Numbered from the stretch's first letter, positions 21,212-32,505 are shown. The stretch is 64,000 nucleotides of DNA from Platycnemis pennipes (GCA_933228895.1 OW121857.1:8370001-8434000), one strand, 5' to 3'. Made by a program: numbers and translations. Notes: generated from the letters alone by a model not told the origin.

Positions 21212-22287
21212 CCCTGTTGGAAATTTCCCTAGAAAAAGTGTGTTTTCTACGGAATTCCCTCATAGTCTAGGGAATTTTTTCGCTAGAACTTTTTTCCTTT
21301 GAAAATTTAAGCTTTGAAAATTATTTCCCTAGAAAAATCGCTGCTCTAGGGAAAAATCTTCAGGCTTAGGGAAAACGTTATCAAGGAGAAATTTCCTATA
21401 TTATTTGAATAATTACCTTCCACGTTACCAATTTAGTGATTAAATTTCACCATTTCAAGGTTACTACTATGTTATGTATACATTTATCATACAGTTAACA
21501 GTTACAACTCACATTTAATAACATTTGGTACCAAACAAACATGTGCTAACCCACTGCACCGCATCGTTGCAGTGCTTGAAGCCAAGCGAATCAGCAGCAT
21601 CAACAGTGATAATTTCGGAAAAAAACGTTTTTTTTAGAGGTTAGGAACATTTTCGGTAGGTTAATGAAGATATTTCTTATAATCATGAGCATTCCGTAAC
21701 TTTGTATGAATCATTGAAATCGGCGAATTCGTTCATAAAAACATCTTATCTATGTTTATCACATTGTTGTTAACAGAATTCAAATGGCAACGGAGACTGT
21801 GTTTTCGCGCGCATGGGTTCAGTATTGTGTAATTATGATCATAATTTCTTCAACTTTATAACCATCATCCTCGACCTCCTTTATATTTTCACATGCATTC
21901 ATTAATGAATTAAAGAAGAGACTTCAATCCGAGGATTTCATCCAGCAGGAGGCAGAAAGAACAAACGTGTATGCTAATGAAAAATGTAAACATGCTGCTC
22001 AGAATAAACATTGGTAAATTTGAGTTTTCCATCTTTCATTGTGATACATGCCCTCTATTCCACTGACTTTTATCAAGTCTTCCCTATATTTATACTTAGG
22101 TTTTATGTTTTTTGGATAATCATGTTGTTTATTGAGTGGAATATTTACCCTAGGAAAATTTTCCACGGTACTTAATTTCTAGGGGAAAATTTTCCCTTTA
22201 AATATTTTCTAGGGAAAATGGGGGTTCAATTTTCTAGGAAAAATTATTCTCTACTAGGGAAAATTTGTCGGGAAATTTCCCACGGGG
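21212..22287. mobile_element. Inverted-repeat element with CTAGGGAAAA motif clusters
   Basis: Left end CCCTGTTGGAAATTTCCC and right end, in reverse complement, CCCCGTGGGAAATTTCCC form imperfect terminal inverted repeats. The motif CTAGGGAAAA or its complement occurs at least ten times, clustered in the first 160 bp and last 140 bp (e.g. near 21226, 21266, 21324, 21343, 21364, 22150, 22177, 22206, 22250). No coding frame, no clear target duplication. Reads as a non-autonomous DNA transposon of unknown superfamily. Confidence 0.6.
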
Positions 22288-23309
22288 AATGCTCCCTCGA
22301 TTCTTTCAAAATGATAAAAACTGGTGGCGCTCCAATCCGAATATATTAACTGAGCGTTTTATTCTTAATCGGTCGTTGAAAATGCATAACTTTCAAGTAC
22401 GCTAACACTCAAACGGTGGGGATTTATCCTCGAGAACCGTGACTGTGTGGCCTATGGGTGCAAGCGAAGTGTTAGATTTATTGGCGCCCGACATCTTCAG
22501 AGCATGATTAACCTTTAAGCGGAGCACGGACTCCTTTCCAAGTGAGCTCCCTCTCAAGGCGATCCCATAAAACAATGGAAACACATTTAGAAAGGGTCCT
22601 TCCGAGAGCAGATTCGGCATGCTCTGCCCTAAAATAACTTTATTCATGATAACAAAAATAAAGCCGGCCCCTTTTCACAACAGTAAATTTCAACGTAAAT
22701 AACACATTGCCCACAAACCTCGATGAAAAAGTGTAAATCTGTTAAGAGAATGAGAACATTTTTAAATTTTTCCCATTAAATACGGATAGAATGGAAGAAA
22801 TCGATTAATATTGAGTTATTTTACTGAGTGAAGGAAAAAACTTGCGCTTCCATAAATTGAAAAAGTCAATTGAAACCAATGTAAATACATAATTGGCGCC
22901 AGGAATCGAACCCGGGCCCTTAGCCTTTTTATATAACTTATAGCACCTTCTAGTGTATACGCTAGAATCCTACAAAATTTCAGCCCAATCGGTTCAGTAG
23001 TTTTTTGAGCGGATGCGTAACGAACATAGAAAAAACCACTTCATTTTCATGCATTAGTAGCAATTTTAAATTTTTAAAATCGATTTTTGACGAGTTACCT
23101 ACACCCTCGATTTTTCTCATTTTTTATAAGTTGTAGATACAACTCTAAATCTACAAATTAAAAAATTTTTCCAGAGGTAACATTTCATTTAAGAAAGAAA
23201 AATATTTTTGGTGTAGGCTTAACGTCAGCCAATGACCGCAGCTCACGGTTGACCGTACGGTACTTTGGTGTCTTCAGATCGCAACACACTGTCTCTCTCA
23301 TCATCTTCT
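22288..23309. other. Intergenic with SINE and LINE debris
   Basis: At 22896-22925 a minus-strand B-box-like CCCGGGTTCGATTCCTGGC suggests a SINE remnant. At 22980-23030 the phrase CCCAATCGGTTCAGTAGT resembles 3' ends common to RTE-type repeats. Otherwise nothing recognised. Confidence 0.4.
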
Positions 23310-23412
23310 CACCAATTACAACCGTACGCATACTCTTAAACCCCCTTTGCCCGTGCCATTCGCCATTTGCTTCCTATATATGTGATCGCCTCCCTAGGAT
23401 AAACGAAGGGCC
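23310..23412 (+). repeat. Diverged direct repeat, copy 1
   Basis: Similar over about 100 bp to 24334-24432 (shared CATACTCTT, CCCTTTGCCCGT, CATTCGCCATTT, CGCCCTAG/CTCCCTAGGAT). The two copies flank the LINE-A insertion at 23508-24232. Unknown family. Confidence 0.6.
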
Positions 23413-23507
23413 TTAACAGCGATCGGAGAATAACAGAAAATCATCGGTTCCGTCTTCAGCTTTCAGTGTTACTTTCCTCAGCTCTTATCCTACCTTCCTC
23501 GCATAAG

Positions 23508-24232
23508 CTAATGGGTCAAGCTAATCGTAAACTGGGTTTCATCAAAAGAGTATTGGGTAAATGTGACGATCATGTACGAGAAATCAGCTACTTTTCCTTT
23601 GTTAGACCTCAATTGGAATATGCTGCCAGTGTATGGGATCCCTACGAAATCGGTCTAAATAATGAAATTGAACGTGTGCAGCGAAGATCGGTAAGATTTG
23701 TAAAGGGACGATACGATAACCTTATTAGCGTAACCAGTCTATTAAATGAATTGAAATGGGAATCATTGTCGGGACGCAGGTTGAGATTTAGACTTAATCT
23801 CTTAAAGAAATTCCAAGGCAATATTTTCAGCGATGATGTTAAAAATATTTTACGAACCCCAACTTACTATGGCAGACTGGACCATAATCATAAAGTTAGA
23901 GAAATTGATTGCCGAACTGATAGATTCTAAATGTCCTTTTTCCCTCGTACAATTAGAAATACGAATAACGGTAAATATGTCCTATCGGAGAGTAGCAATG
24001 AGTAGCATTGGTAGCTGCATGTTGGTATGAGTACTTAAAGCTAACCCTACTAACAGAATGTTTTTGCATGTTTGCTTTGCAAGTTCTAACTTTTTTAAAT
24101 AGTGATATTTAGACTAATATATTAATACTATTCCTTTTTTATCCATGATATGTAGTGCATGTTTGGTGAGAAATCACCCCCTGTCACACACCCTTGTGGT
24201 GGCTTGCAGGGTATTATGTAGATGTAGATGTA
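23508..24232 (+). mobile_element. LINE-A 3' fragment with long open frame
   Basis: Starts at ATGGGTCAAGCTAATCG and encodes GQANRKLGFIKRVLGKCDDH through ...REIDCRTDRF without a break to 23930 before a premature stop. The 3' UTR, hairpin (CTTGTGG loop side) and GTAGATGTAGATG tail follow. 5' truncated after the polymerase core, so non-functional. Confidence 0.92.
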
Positions 24233-24333
24233 ATATTTTGGCATGCTGCTCAGAACCTCTTCCACATTTCTGCTTTCAAGGAAACATGAAAAGCATCCAT
24301 TCGTACTCAATTCATTTGTACACGGTTCATTCA

Positions 24334-24432
24334 ATTCAATCGTATACATACTCTTGAATTCCCTTTGCCCGTCACATTCGCCATTTTCTTCTCGTAGATG
24401 CGAGCATCGCCCTAGAATACACGAGGACATCG
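24334..24432 (+). repeat. Diverged direct repeat, copy 2
   Basis: Partner of 23310-23412, see there; roughly three-quarters identical by eye. Confidence 0.6.
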
Positions 24433-25123
24433 ACTTTTCATTCAGCCGTGCACAAGGCCTCAGAAAGAATAGCAAATCCCTTGTTATTGTCCATCACGAC
24501 AACATCACTTTTTAAGCGAAGATCCACGCTCAAGCAATTCGAACACAATACTCTATCTCTGGCATTGATTTTCTGTAACTTGTTAACTAGGGAACTAATT
24601 AACTAGAGTCCTATATGCTTTCCTTAGAAGTAATTAAGCACCTAGTGAACATCCATTCCATTACAAAAAAATCGGTTATTCTAAACGCAGTATGTCCCTA
24701 TTTTGGATATTACTGAAGCCATATATTTTTCCTGCTCTTCGAGCTGACGAATTCTATTCCGGTCGATGCATTTCTTAATTCGAGGACCTGTAAGTATGCA
24801 GGGCGCTAAAAGTGCAACCGGTTCCTAGCAAGTGTACTCATTCCTCGAATAAATATGTGCATTTACTCTGGATGCGGAAAAGCTAGAAAAATTCTATTAA
24901 AAGCGAAAAAACGAAAAGTTAGATAATTGGCAATAACTCAGATATGGTTGGCGCTATGAGGAACGTCCAGGTCATACCAGGTCTTCAGGAAAGTAAAATC
25001 CGCCATTATCTTGGTAAAAACCGATGTTCAAATACCATTAAAATCATTTAAGGTAATGCATACCAGAGCTATTAAGTTTTCTCCCATATCCTCGATCATT
25101 ATTTATGTAATTATCAATCTACC
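24433..25123. other. Intergenic, no gene recognised
   Basis: AT-rich, no recognisable feature. Confidence 0.4.
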
Positions 25124-25258
25124 TATTTAAATAGTGAAGTTTAGAACAGTATATATACACTACCCATTTTTTATGCATGATATGCAGTGCTTGTTTGGTG
25201 AGAATTCACCCCCTGCCACACACCTTAACGTGACTTGCAGGGTAATATGTAGATGTAT
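25124..25258 (+). mobile_element. LINE-A 3' tail
   Basis: TTTAAATAGTGAAGTTTAGA, GCATGATATGCAGTGCTTGT, then the 3' hairpin and GTAGATGTAT. Only about 135 bp long. Confidence 0.88.
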
Positions 25259-25356
25259 TTCCAGTTTCTAGACACATTTTGCTTGACGCTCCCTACAAAA
25301 ACCGATAGGATATAAGGAAAACACGTTAGAATTATCGTAAAAAAAACAAGCGTGCC

Positions 25357-25678
25357 TGGGGTATCGGGTTGGTGTGGTGGCTAGAGTACTGGCCTCCAAT
25401 CCCGAGAGCCCGGGTTCGATTTTTCAGTGGAAAACCGGTCCCTACTTGAGTGCCTAGTGGAGGGCATTTCAAGTTCAGTACTCCGTCCGTCGGATGGGAC
25501 GTTAAGCCGTGGTCCCCTTGGCGCCTTCCGTTAAGGGTAGGCTAATGCCGACGCCGGGTTTCTCTCCACCTTTTCCTCCGTTCCCTGAAAACTCCTAACA
25601 TAACCCAATTACCCACCTATCCTATATTGCGCAAATGACCTCAGCTGTCGGTCGCCTCCCCTGAATAACCAAACCAAT
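25357..25678 (+). mobile_element. Full-length tRNA-derived SINE with 9-bp target duplication
   Basis: Flanked by AAGCGTGCC on both sides (25348-25356 and 25679-25687). The 322-bp body begins with a tRNA-like head (A box in TGGCTAGAGTACTGG, B box GGGTTCGAT), continues through a central domain CCGTCGGATGGGACGTTAAG and CTAATGCCGACGCCGGG, and ends AATAACCAAACCAAT. The central domain recurs in 15285-15600 and 47710-47905, which have otherwise different tails. It would be transcribed by RNA polymerase III and depend on a LINE for mobility (established for SINEs). Confidence 0.92.
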
Positions 25679-25687
25679 AAGCGTGCC

Positions 25688-26316
25688 ACTCAATGAGCGT
25701 AATTTTGTTTACTTCCATAAAATCTATTGATCCCGAACCTTGCCCTAGATACGCCAGTAGTCGAGGAAATGGAAGAGAGCCACTTTGGAAAAGGGTTTTC
25801 ATGTATCTAATCAAGGTTTGAGGTTCAACCAACGGAAGTGTGCTCTACTTAGCAACACAGCATGCTTGCTACCAACGCCAAGATCAGACGAGAGACATGG
25901 TAACGAGTGACATTGATCGTCACCATAAGTAAGCAATCCCTAGACTGACCACTTTGTATTTTCCTTTTTCACTTAGTTGCGCGTATTTACGAACCTATTA
26001 TATTCCTCTCGTATCTAATGACTGTCGAGAACGAAACATTTTCATTTCACACCAGAAGTGATAGGTTAGAATAACTATCAATCCATACTATCAGTCTGGC
26101 TGGTTCGAAATGTACACTGTATAGATTTTCTTCATAATTGCAATATTTGTTCCTTTAATTATGCTCTAAAATTCTACGGAAATAAATGTTGGGGTTTTCG
26201 ATATAGATTTTGAGATATATAAGGTTTTTTTAACATGGGGCTTTCTGGCGCAACCAACTTCGTCAGGGTCAATTCTGTATTATTTACGTTTCTACCATAC
26301 AGATTTTCACCAAACC
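25688..26316. other. Intergenic, no gene recognised
   Basis: No recognisable feature; AT-rich. Confidence 0.4.
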
Positions 26317-26615
26317 TGACTGGTACGCTAATAACCATATCGTACCGTCCCTGAAATGAGGTACGCTAATATAATTATCGTATCGTACCTTTACAAATCT
26401 TGCCGGTTTTCGCTGCACACGTTCAAGTTCCTTATTTAGACCGATTTCGTAGGGATCCCATGCACTGGCAACATATTCCAAATGAGGTCTAACAAGGGAA
26501 AAGTAGCTGATTTCTCGTACATGTTCGTCACATTTACCCAATACTCTTCTGATGAATCCCAGTCTACGATTAGCTTGACCCATTATTTCACGTACGTGTT
26601 TACCCCAGGAAAGAA
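26317..26615 (-). mobile_element. LINE-A internal fragment
   Basis: Minus-strand frame reads SWGKHVREIMGQANRRLGF to FVKVRYDNYISV. Truncated at both ends: no 3' UTR or tail, and a short duplicated word (GGTACGCTAATA) near 26320-26365 marks rearrangement at the 3' side. The open frame 26284-26688 includes non-element sequence at both ends. Confidence 0.85.
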
Positions 26616-27017
26616 AGATCATTGTCAGTCTTTTTAGTGCCCCCACAGATATCGTCCGGCCTTCCTTCTCGCCCCTCCCCCCCTCCAAGGGGTCTAAGCA
26701 GCCGTGGCCCCAAATAAAATCCCCACGCCCCCTTTAAGAGATTGCTCGGCTTTTCATTGTTCCCGCCGTGGCCTTGCGCAGCAAAGAAGAAGCGAAGCCA
26801 ACAGGACATTCATAATAAAAAAAAACACTTTGGAAATTAAAAGCCGTGACGCTGGAGGGAGTAGTTTATTTTTCCCGATTGGAGCACCTCTTCATCCTTC
26901 GCCTTCTCTCGCCCTGGAGAGACTAAAGCGCGTCAGAGCTATGGTAATCGCGCACATCGAGGTCAAAACAGAGGGATGGTTCGGCGAACGGGGGGGAGGA
27001 TTCCCCTGGCAATAAGG

Positions 27018-27025
27018 CGCGTGCC
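27018..27025. repeat. Target-site duplication CGCGTGCC (left)
   Basis: Identical 8-bp copy at 27878-27885, directly outside the hAT-like element ends. Confidence 0.9.
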
Positions 27026-27128
27026 TAGGGCTGTACGGCATGCTCTTTTGAATATCGCTGGACGATATCATTCTGATATCGCGGATTCACCGATATATCG
27101 GTAGAGCGATATAAATAGGAAATATCGT

Positions 27129-27240
27129 GATATGGACATATCGGGATATGGACATTTCGGGATATGGACATTTCGGGATATCGACATTTCGGGATATCGA
27201 CATTTCGGGATATCGACATTTCGGGATATCGACATATCGG
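27129..27240 (+). repeat. 16-bp tandem array, left
   Basis: Seven copies of GATATSGACATTTCGG-like units with exact 16-bp period. The translated repeats (NVDIPKCRYPEMSIS) are artefacts of the array. Confidence 0.92.
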
Positions 27241-27663
27241 ATAATGACTTATAATATAATAACTTAAGGGGAAAGAGCATATAATTTTAGATAATACAGG
27301 TTCTTTTCAATTTTTTGATACTGCCCATATGAGCTGAAATATAACCATATTTCCTTGGTCGAAGAGCGATGAAATTTTTTTAAATTCCGAATTATGGTTT
27401 TAAAACAATAATTTTCTAAACAAATTATAACTTTTCTTGTTGAATTCCAGTTGTCAGCGAAGTAATCGCATCATGGACATTCCATTCCCTGCATCCAAAT
27501 TTTATGATAAAAAGTTATTGTTAATAACAATGATATATAATTAACGATTAAGGAAGTGTAATGTTTTATAAGGAAGAGACCGTTTATAGCACTTCAATCC
27601 GATCAACCATTGCCGAGAAATTGCGCTGAATAGAGACATTATTAAGGGTGACAGAAAAAAACA

Positions 27664-27795
27664 CCGGGATCAGGATATCGTCATATCGGTATATCGACAT
27701 ACGGGATATCGACATACGGGATATCGTCATATCGGGATATCGACATATCGGGATATCGACATATCGGGATATCGCATATCAACATATCGTGATAT
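27664..27795 (+). repeat. 16-bp tandem array, right
   Basis: Units GATATCGACATATCGG in the same orientation as the left array, less regular at both margins. The unit contains the palindromes CGATATCG/GATATC. Confidence 0.88.
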
Positions 27796-28049
27796 CGCGT
27801 TTCGAAATATCTACTCCCGATATCAAGTGCATATCCAGTATCGTCGAAAATATCTATCGAGGTATCGCACAGCCCTACGCGTGCCATTTAAACATGTCTT
27901 CCAGAATATGGCGAGGGTCAGTCCTTGGATCGAAATGCTGAGTTGGAAGGGGTCCATGCAGCCAGCATATCCCGGGATCGAATCTCTGCTGTGTGAGAGG
28001 TTTATAGAGGGAGAACAGCCCCTCCTTCATAGCCGAGTGGACAACGGAG

Positions 28050-28308
28050 TAATCTTAATAATACCCCTCAAGCCAGCATAAAGAAGTATGGCAGGGGGTG
28101 AATTACTACAAACATGCATTGCATATTATGCATAAAAAAGTATTAGTAGCTGTATTCCCCTCAACGCAAAAAAATTTTAAAAAATATCTAAACAGCAAAT
28201 CGAGTATGTGCATACAAATATGCTAATAGTTGGATTAGCTAAAAGTCCTTTTACCAACATGCAATTGCCTATGCTATCTATTGATACACTTTTATATATA
28301 CTATTAGG
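28050..28308 (-). mobile_element. LINE-A 3' UTR fragment
   Basis: Hairpin (CAAGCCAGCATAAAG variant) followed by UTR words GTTGGATTAGCTAAAAGTCC and CCAACATGCAATTGCC. It stops just before the next copy starts at 28309, so two truncated copies lie head to tail. Confidence 0.82.
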
Positions 28309-28660
28309 GTAAGGGTAAGCGCACGCCATCATAAAGGTGTGTGGCAGGGGGTGAAGTCACACTGAACATGCATTACACATCATACATAAAAAGATCAGTA
28401 ATTATATTATAGTCTAAACTTCACGATTTAAAAAGAGATAAAAACAGCAAAGCAAGCATGCAAAAACATGTTGTTATTTGGGTTAGCTTCAAGTCCTTAT
28501 ACCAAAATGCAACTACCTATGCTATCTATTGTAACACTCGTATTGAATATATTTACAGCTATCCCTAATTGTGCGGGGAAAAAGGACATTTTGCATCTGT
28601 CAGCTCAGCAATCAATTTCTCTAATTTTGTGACTATGGTCCAGTCTACCATGGTACTACC
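28309..28660 (-). mobile_element. LINE-A 3' fragment
   Basis: Starts with a degenerate tail (AAGGGTAAGCGCACGCC) and the hairpin, then UTR and the last RT codons up to GGTCCAGTCTACCATGG. Confidence 0.85.
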
Positions 28661-28722
28661 ATAGATCAAGGATTCAAAACCATTTTTGCTTGTGGATCGC
28701 ATGAGTCCTAACAATACGTAAC

Positions 28723-28830
28723 GTTTTCAGTGATGATGTTAAAAATATTTTGCGGACCCCAACTTACTATGGTAGACTGGACCATAATCACAAAATTAGA
28801 GAATTGATTGCCGAACTGACAGATTCGTCG
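28723..28830 (+). mobile_element. LINE-A internal fragment
   Basis: GTTTTCAGTGATGATGTTAA through GCCGAACTGACAGATTC, plus strand, about 108 bp of RT C-terminus, separated from the preceding minus-strand copy by a 60-bp segment shared (inverted) with 19286-19340. Confidence 0.85.
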
Positions 28831-28946
28831 ATTGCAATGTTTACATTTTGTTTCTGTTTCACTATGCATATTATATGTTTGTAACATGTTCTGTTCTATA
28901 ACTGTATATTTATAATTTCTCTAAAGAAGTATTCTTTTACCAACTG

Positions 28947-29490
28947 GAGACAATAGGGTCGTTTACTATATTTTGTATTGCCGAATCTGATAGTTTGTAA
29001 AATAAAAATACCCGTATTTTTCCGTTTCTTGATCCGTCAATTATTTCACGAGTTATAAGCGGTGTAAAACTGATGTTTTTAACCCTTTCGGAAAAGTGGG
29101 CGTGGTGCAACCTCTGACGTATATCGACTTCGTCCAATCACAACTGAGCCCGCGAAGCTGCTTCGCCTTATCGCAAATGGGGGGACACAGCTGACTCAGA
29201 CAATAGGAGCAGTTGCGACAGCATCTGTGCGAGTAGACCTTCCGAGAACCCCCTCCATTCCCTTCCCTTCCCATAAGAGCAGTCAAGGACGGGAGGAAAA
29301 TTTCGTCATTGATATCAAAGCAGCTTTTTCGGGCGCGTCACCTTTTGCTTATTTTAATTTTTGATTTATGAGTGAATGGTTGTGGCTAGAAGATTAATTT
29401 TTTCACTAAAATTCATCTTTCGTTTCCCTCCAAATATTTCGTGTACAAAATTGCGACTTCGGTTCCGAGTAAACGCCCCCATTGTTATGT
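28947..29490 (+). repeat. Unclassified dispersed repeat R2, copy 1
   Basis: Collinear with 39755-40285 and, inverted, with 54965-55505. Shared words: GCCGAATCTGATAG, AACCCTTTCGGAAAAGTGGG, CGTCCAATCACAACTGAGCC, GCAGTCAAGGACGGGAGG, TTTTGATTTATGAGTG. On the minus strand 29137-28937 is an open frame (DEVDIRQRLHHAHFSERV) that is also legible in the other two copies. Confidence 0.88.
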
Positions 29491-29734
29491 GCGAATGTGT
29501 GCTGGTATCGCTGTATATTTTGACGGTGACCATGCCAACAGGAAAATACCTTAGGCTTTATGTAAAGCAAGAGGTAGTAATTATTTCTTGTTCTGCGTAC
29601 ACCTTGTTGGAGCAGTAAACGTGTTATTATTATTTGATTAAATTTTCCAATATTTCGTTATAAAAAAATAAAGTTTAGCCTCAATCTAACTATGCAGTGT
29701 TTACTGATCTACAACCGGTGCTTATAGTTGGGTT

Positions 29735-29803
29735 GACCATGTGGTGTACATTCACCCCAAGCCAAAATCCGAAGTGGCTTGCAGAGTATCCCGTGGATGT
29801 GGC
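29735..29803 (+). mobile_element. Degenerate LINE 3' hairpin and tail
   Basis: CATTCACCCCAAGCC, then GTGGCTTGCAGAGTATC and GTGGATGTGG keep the order of the LINE-A/B 3' end with many changes. Confidence 0.5.
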
Positions 29804-30154
29804 TGAAAACCATTGCCTCTGGCACCTCACGTTCGTCCGTACAGATGTGACCAAGTAGTGACAAATCTCACCTAAAACTGGCTGAATCTACACTCCCCTA
29901 CTCCAACGAGCATGTTCAAATATAAAGGCCTTTTTGATGCCAAGATATTATCTCTCAAGGCCTAACGCATAAACGCAGGAAGCCTCACGTCCCCTTAAAG
30001 CAGCAAGGCGAGAAATTTATCATTTAGACTTAAAATCGCTCGTGCATTGCGAGCACTTCCGCTCCTTCACATTAGCGTTCCGACTCGTCCCTTAAAACGT
30101 AAATTAATTAATCCTTTTCGGCCACCCTTGGTATCAACCGCGACTAACCCATTT
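29804..30154. other. Intergenic, no gene recognised
   Basis: Nothing recognised. Confidence 0.4.
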
Positions 30155-30630
30155 CCCTAAAATTGCGGCGATACTGTGAAAAGAGGGTAGTGATTTGAGA
30201 AGGTTTATCCGAAAAGTGAAAGTCATGTCATTCTTTTATATTAACAGCACATATAGAACTGAAGTTCCTCGATCTAATAAAGTAAAGATAACTATACCAA
30301 CCCATACTCTTTTTTCACAAATTGAATTTGAAATTACATACGATTAACGGCGAGAATGGCCGTCACATGGGAATGTAACTTTTAAAAATACTGTGACAAG
30401 TCATTTTAGCAAAAAAACTGATATTTTATGCGAAATTTCACAAGGAATAAAATGAGACAAAAGAAAAGGCATCAACCTACAGTATTTTTCGCTAAATCCA
30501 CCAATTTCTGCGCTTATAGCAGACGAAATGCGTAGTTGTCTTCAAGTGGCGCTGCGGTTGCTCCAGCCAAATTGTATGTCCAATGAATTATATCATTACT
30601 AATGAGATATTAAAGAAGCATTACTAATGA
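30155..30630 (+). repeat. Unclassified dispersed repeat R1, copy 2
   Basis: Begins around CCATTTCCCTAAAATTGCGG and runs collinear with copy 1 through GATTAACGGCGAGAATGGCC and AAGTGGCGCTGCGG. A short duplication of CATTACTAATGAGATATT marks its end near 30600-30635. Confidence 0.88.
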
Positions 30631-30658
30631 GATATTCGAGCATAGGGCCCCAGGGGTA

Positions 30659-31148
30659 CGTGTGACGAACATGTACGAGAAATCAGCTACTTTTCCCTTG
30701 TAAGACCTCATTTGGAATATGCTGCCAGTGTATGGGATCCCTACGAAATAGGCCTAAATAATGAACTTGAACGTGTGCAGCGAAGATCGGCAAGATTTGT
30801 AAAAAGCCGGTATGATAACCTTATAAGCGTAACCAGTCTATTAAGTGAATTAAATTGGGAATCATTGTCAGATCGCAGGTTGAAATTTAGACTTAATCTC
30901 TTAAACAAATTCCAGGACCATATTTTCAGTGATGATGTTAAAAATATATTGCGAACCCCAACTTGCTATGGTAGACTGGACCATAATTAAAAAAATAGAT
31001 AAATTGATTGCCGAACTGACAGATTCAAAATGTCCTTTTTTCCTCGTACAATTAGGGATATGAATAGCGGTAAATATATCCAGTACGAGAGTAGCAATGG
31101 ATAACATTGGTAGTTGCATGTTGGCATAAGGACTTAAAGCTAACCGCA
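30659..31148 (+). mobile_element. LINE-A 3' fragment
   Basis: From GTGACGAACATGTACGAGAA; the frame 30712-30990 reads MEYAASVWDPYEIGLNNELE to RTPTCYGRLDHN, ending at an early stop. UTR follows to TTAAAGCTAACC where homology stops; the hairpin and tail are missing. Confidence 0.88.
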
Positions 31149-31420
31149 TCAGTGGTAAAAAGTAGGTGCTTAATACATTAAACTACTGCATTCAAGTCAT
31201 TTACGTAAAGAACAAGTAAGATGGACCTATCACGCTTCCCTGGGGAACACCCGATATTACCTACTGTCAATTCGCCTGAGCTAACACTTTGAACGCGTTC
31301 GTGTAAGAAGTCTCCTATCCAGCCTATTATTTCATGTTCTTTCCCACGAGATGCTTACTTGGCAAGCAACTTAAAGTGAGGCACCTTATCGAACGAATCA
31401 GTTTTCGGTGCTCCAACGGC
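31149..31420 (-). pseudogene. Fragment of another LINE reverse transcriptase
   Basis: Minus strand reads IIGWIGDFLHERVQSVSSGE and LTVGNIG, then after a frameshift the motif-B region (S-G-V-P-Q-G-S-V-I-G encoded by TCGGGTGTTCCCCAGGGAAG shifted) and LLVLYVNDLNAVV. Similar in plan to LINE-A/B motif B but clearly diverged from both. Both ends missing. Confidence 0.6.
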
Positions 31421-31477
31421 TAAGGTTATTTCGCACCAACTAGCCTATGAACTCAGACCGAAGACTAACTCAACATC

Positions 31478-31555
31478 ATTGCCCTGGAAGGGATTCGAAC
31501 CCGTGACCATGACGACTCCAGGCCAGCGAGTTACCGACCTGGCTACCACGGTCGA
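31478..31555 (-). mobile_element. tRNA-like SINE head
   Basis: Minus strand GTGGTAGCCAGGTCGGTAAC (A-box region) and ACGGGTTCGAATCCCTTCCA (perfect B box) with CCAGGGCAA. The spacing of boxes fits a tRNA or tRNA-derived SINE; the acceptor arms do not pair convincingly, so a functional tRNA is not called. Confidence 0.55.
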
Positions 31556-31841
31556 CTCATTATGCTGATTTACTGGTTTAATGTGGTTCCGGGTGTGATG
31601 TCGGACATAGGAATCATCCTCCGATAGCTAACCGTTACGGTCATCCGGGTGTGAATTCCAGTTACCGGTGTCTCACTCGTACGCGATGTCAATACAACAG
31701 ATTAGCGCTCCACTCTATGACAAATATTAGCGATTCTGGTTGGATCTGGTGACTGCTAGGGTATCCACCTGTCATCCCAAGCACTCGGGCAGTGGTGATC
31801 CCAGTAGTGGTGAAGATTTTTTCAGTTTTCTATATCTACAT

Positions 31842-32505
31842 CTACATAATACACTGCAGGCCACCATAAAGGTGTGTGGCAGTGGGTGAATTCTAACCAA
31901 ACACGCGCTACATGTCATGCATAAAAAATAATACACGTCTAAACTTTAATGTTTTTATTAGTTTTAACATATTAGTCTACACTTCACCTTTTAAAAAGAT
32001 AAAAATAGCAAGGCATGCATACAAAAACATGCTTTTATTTGGGTTAGCTTAAAGTTCTTAAACCAGCATGCAATTATCAATTCTATCCATTGCTACACTC
32101 GTATTGGATATATTTACGACTATTCATATCCCTAATTGTACGAGGTAAAAAGGACATTTTGAAACTGTCAGTTCGGCAATCAATTTCTCTAATTTTGTGA
32201 TTATGGTCCAGTCTACCATAGTAAGTTGGGGTTCGCAAAATATTTTTAATGTCATCACTGAAAATATTATCTTGGAATTTATTTATGAGATTAAGTCTAA
32301 ATTTCAACCTGCGATCTGACAATTATTACCATTTTAATTCATCTAATAGACTGGTTACGCTAATAAGGTTATCGTACCGTCCCTTTACAAATCTTGCCAA
32401 TCTTCGCTGCACACGTTCAAGTTCATTATTTAGGCCTATTTCGTATGGATCCCATATACTGGCAGCTTATTCCAAATGAGGTATAACAAGGGAAAAGTAG
32501 CTTTT
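31842..32505 (-). mobile_element. LINE-A 3' fragment
   Basis: Tail CATCTACATCTACATAATAC, hairpin, UTR with a partial duplication (TTAGTTTTAACATATTAGTC), then RT C-terminus on the minus strand (32322-32083 MSDRRLKFRLNLINKFQDNI ...) to about 32505. Several stops. Confidence 0.9.

Larger units (their letters stand above)
27026..27877 (+). mobile_element. Complete non-autonomous hAT-like element
   Basis: Ends TAGGGCTGT and ACAGCCCTA are exact inverted repeats, flanked by a perfect 8-bp duplication CGCGTGCC (27018-27025, 27878-27885), the hAT signature. The 852-bp body has two arrays of a 16-bp GATATC-containing unit near the ends and an AT-rich core; no transposase frame. The perfect duplication indicates a comparatively young insertion. 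The truncated relative at 143-520 is its reverse complement. Confidence 0.92.

Noticed and set aside
22980..23030. RTE-type LINE 3' end at CCCAATCGGTTCAGTAGT
   Set aside because: The phrase is common to many invertebrate repeats; no coding part or tail nearby to support a call.
27129..27795. CRISPR-like repeat arrays
   Set aside because: The 16-bp units are contiguous without spacers and lie inside a eukaryotic hAT-like MITE.
27025..27887. Repetitive proteins with RYPEMSISRNV-type repeats
   Set aside because: Pure translation of the 16-bp GATATC arrays; present in several frames and on both strands.
31478..31555. Functional tRNA gene on the minus strand
   Set aside because: Has A- and B-box-like sequences but acceptor and anticodon arms do not pair well; fits a SINE head better.
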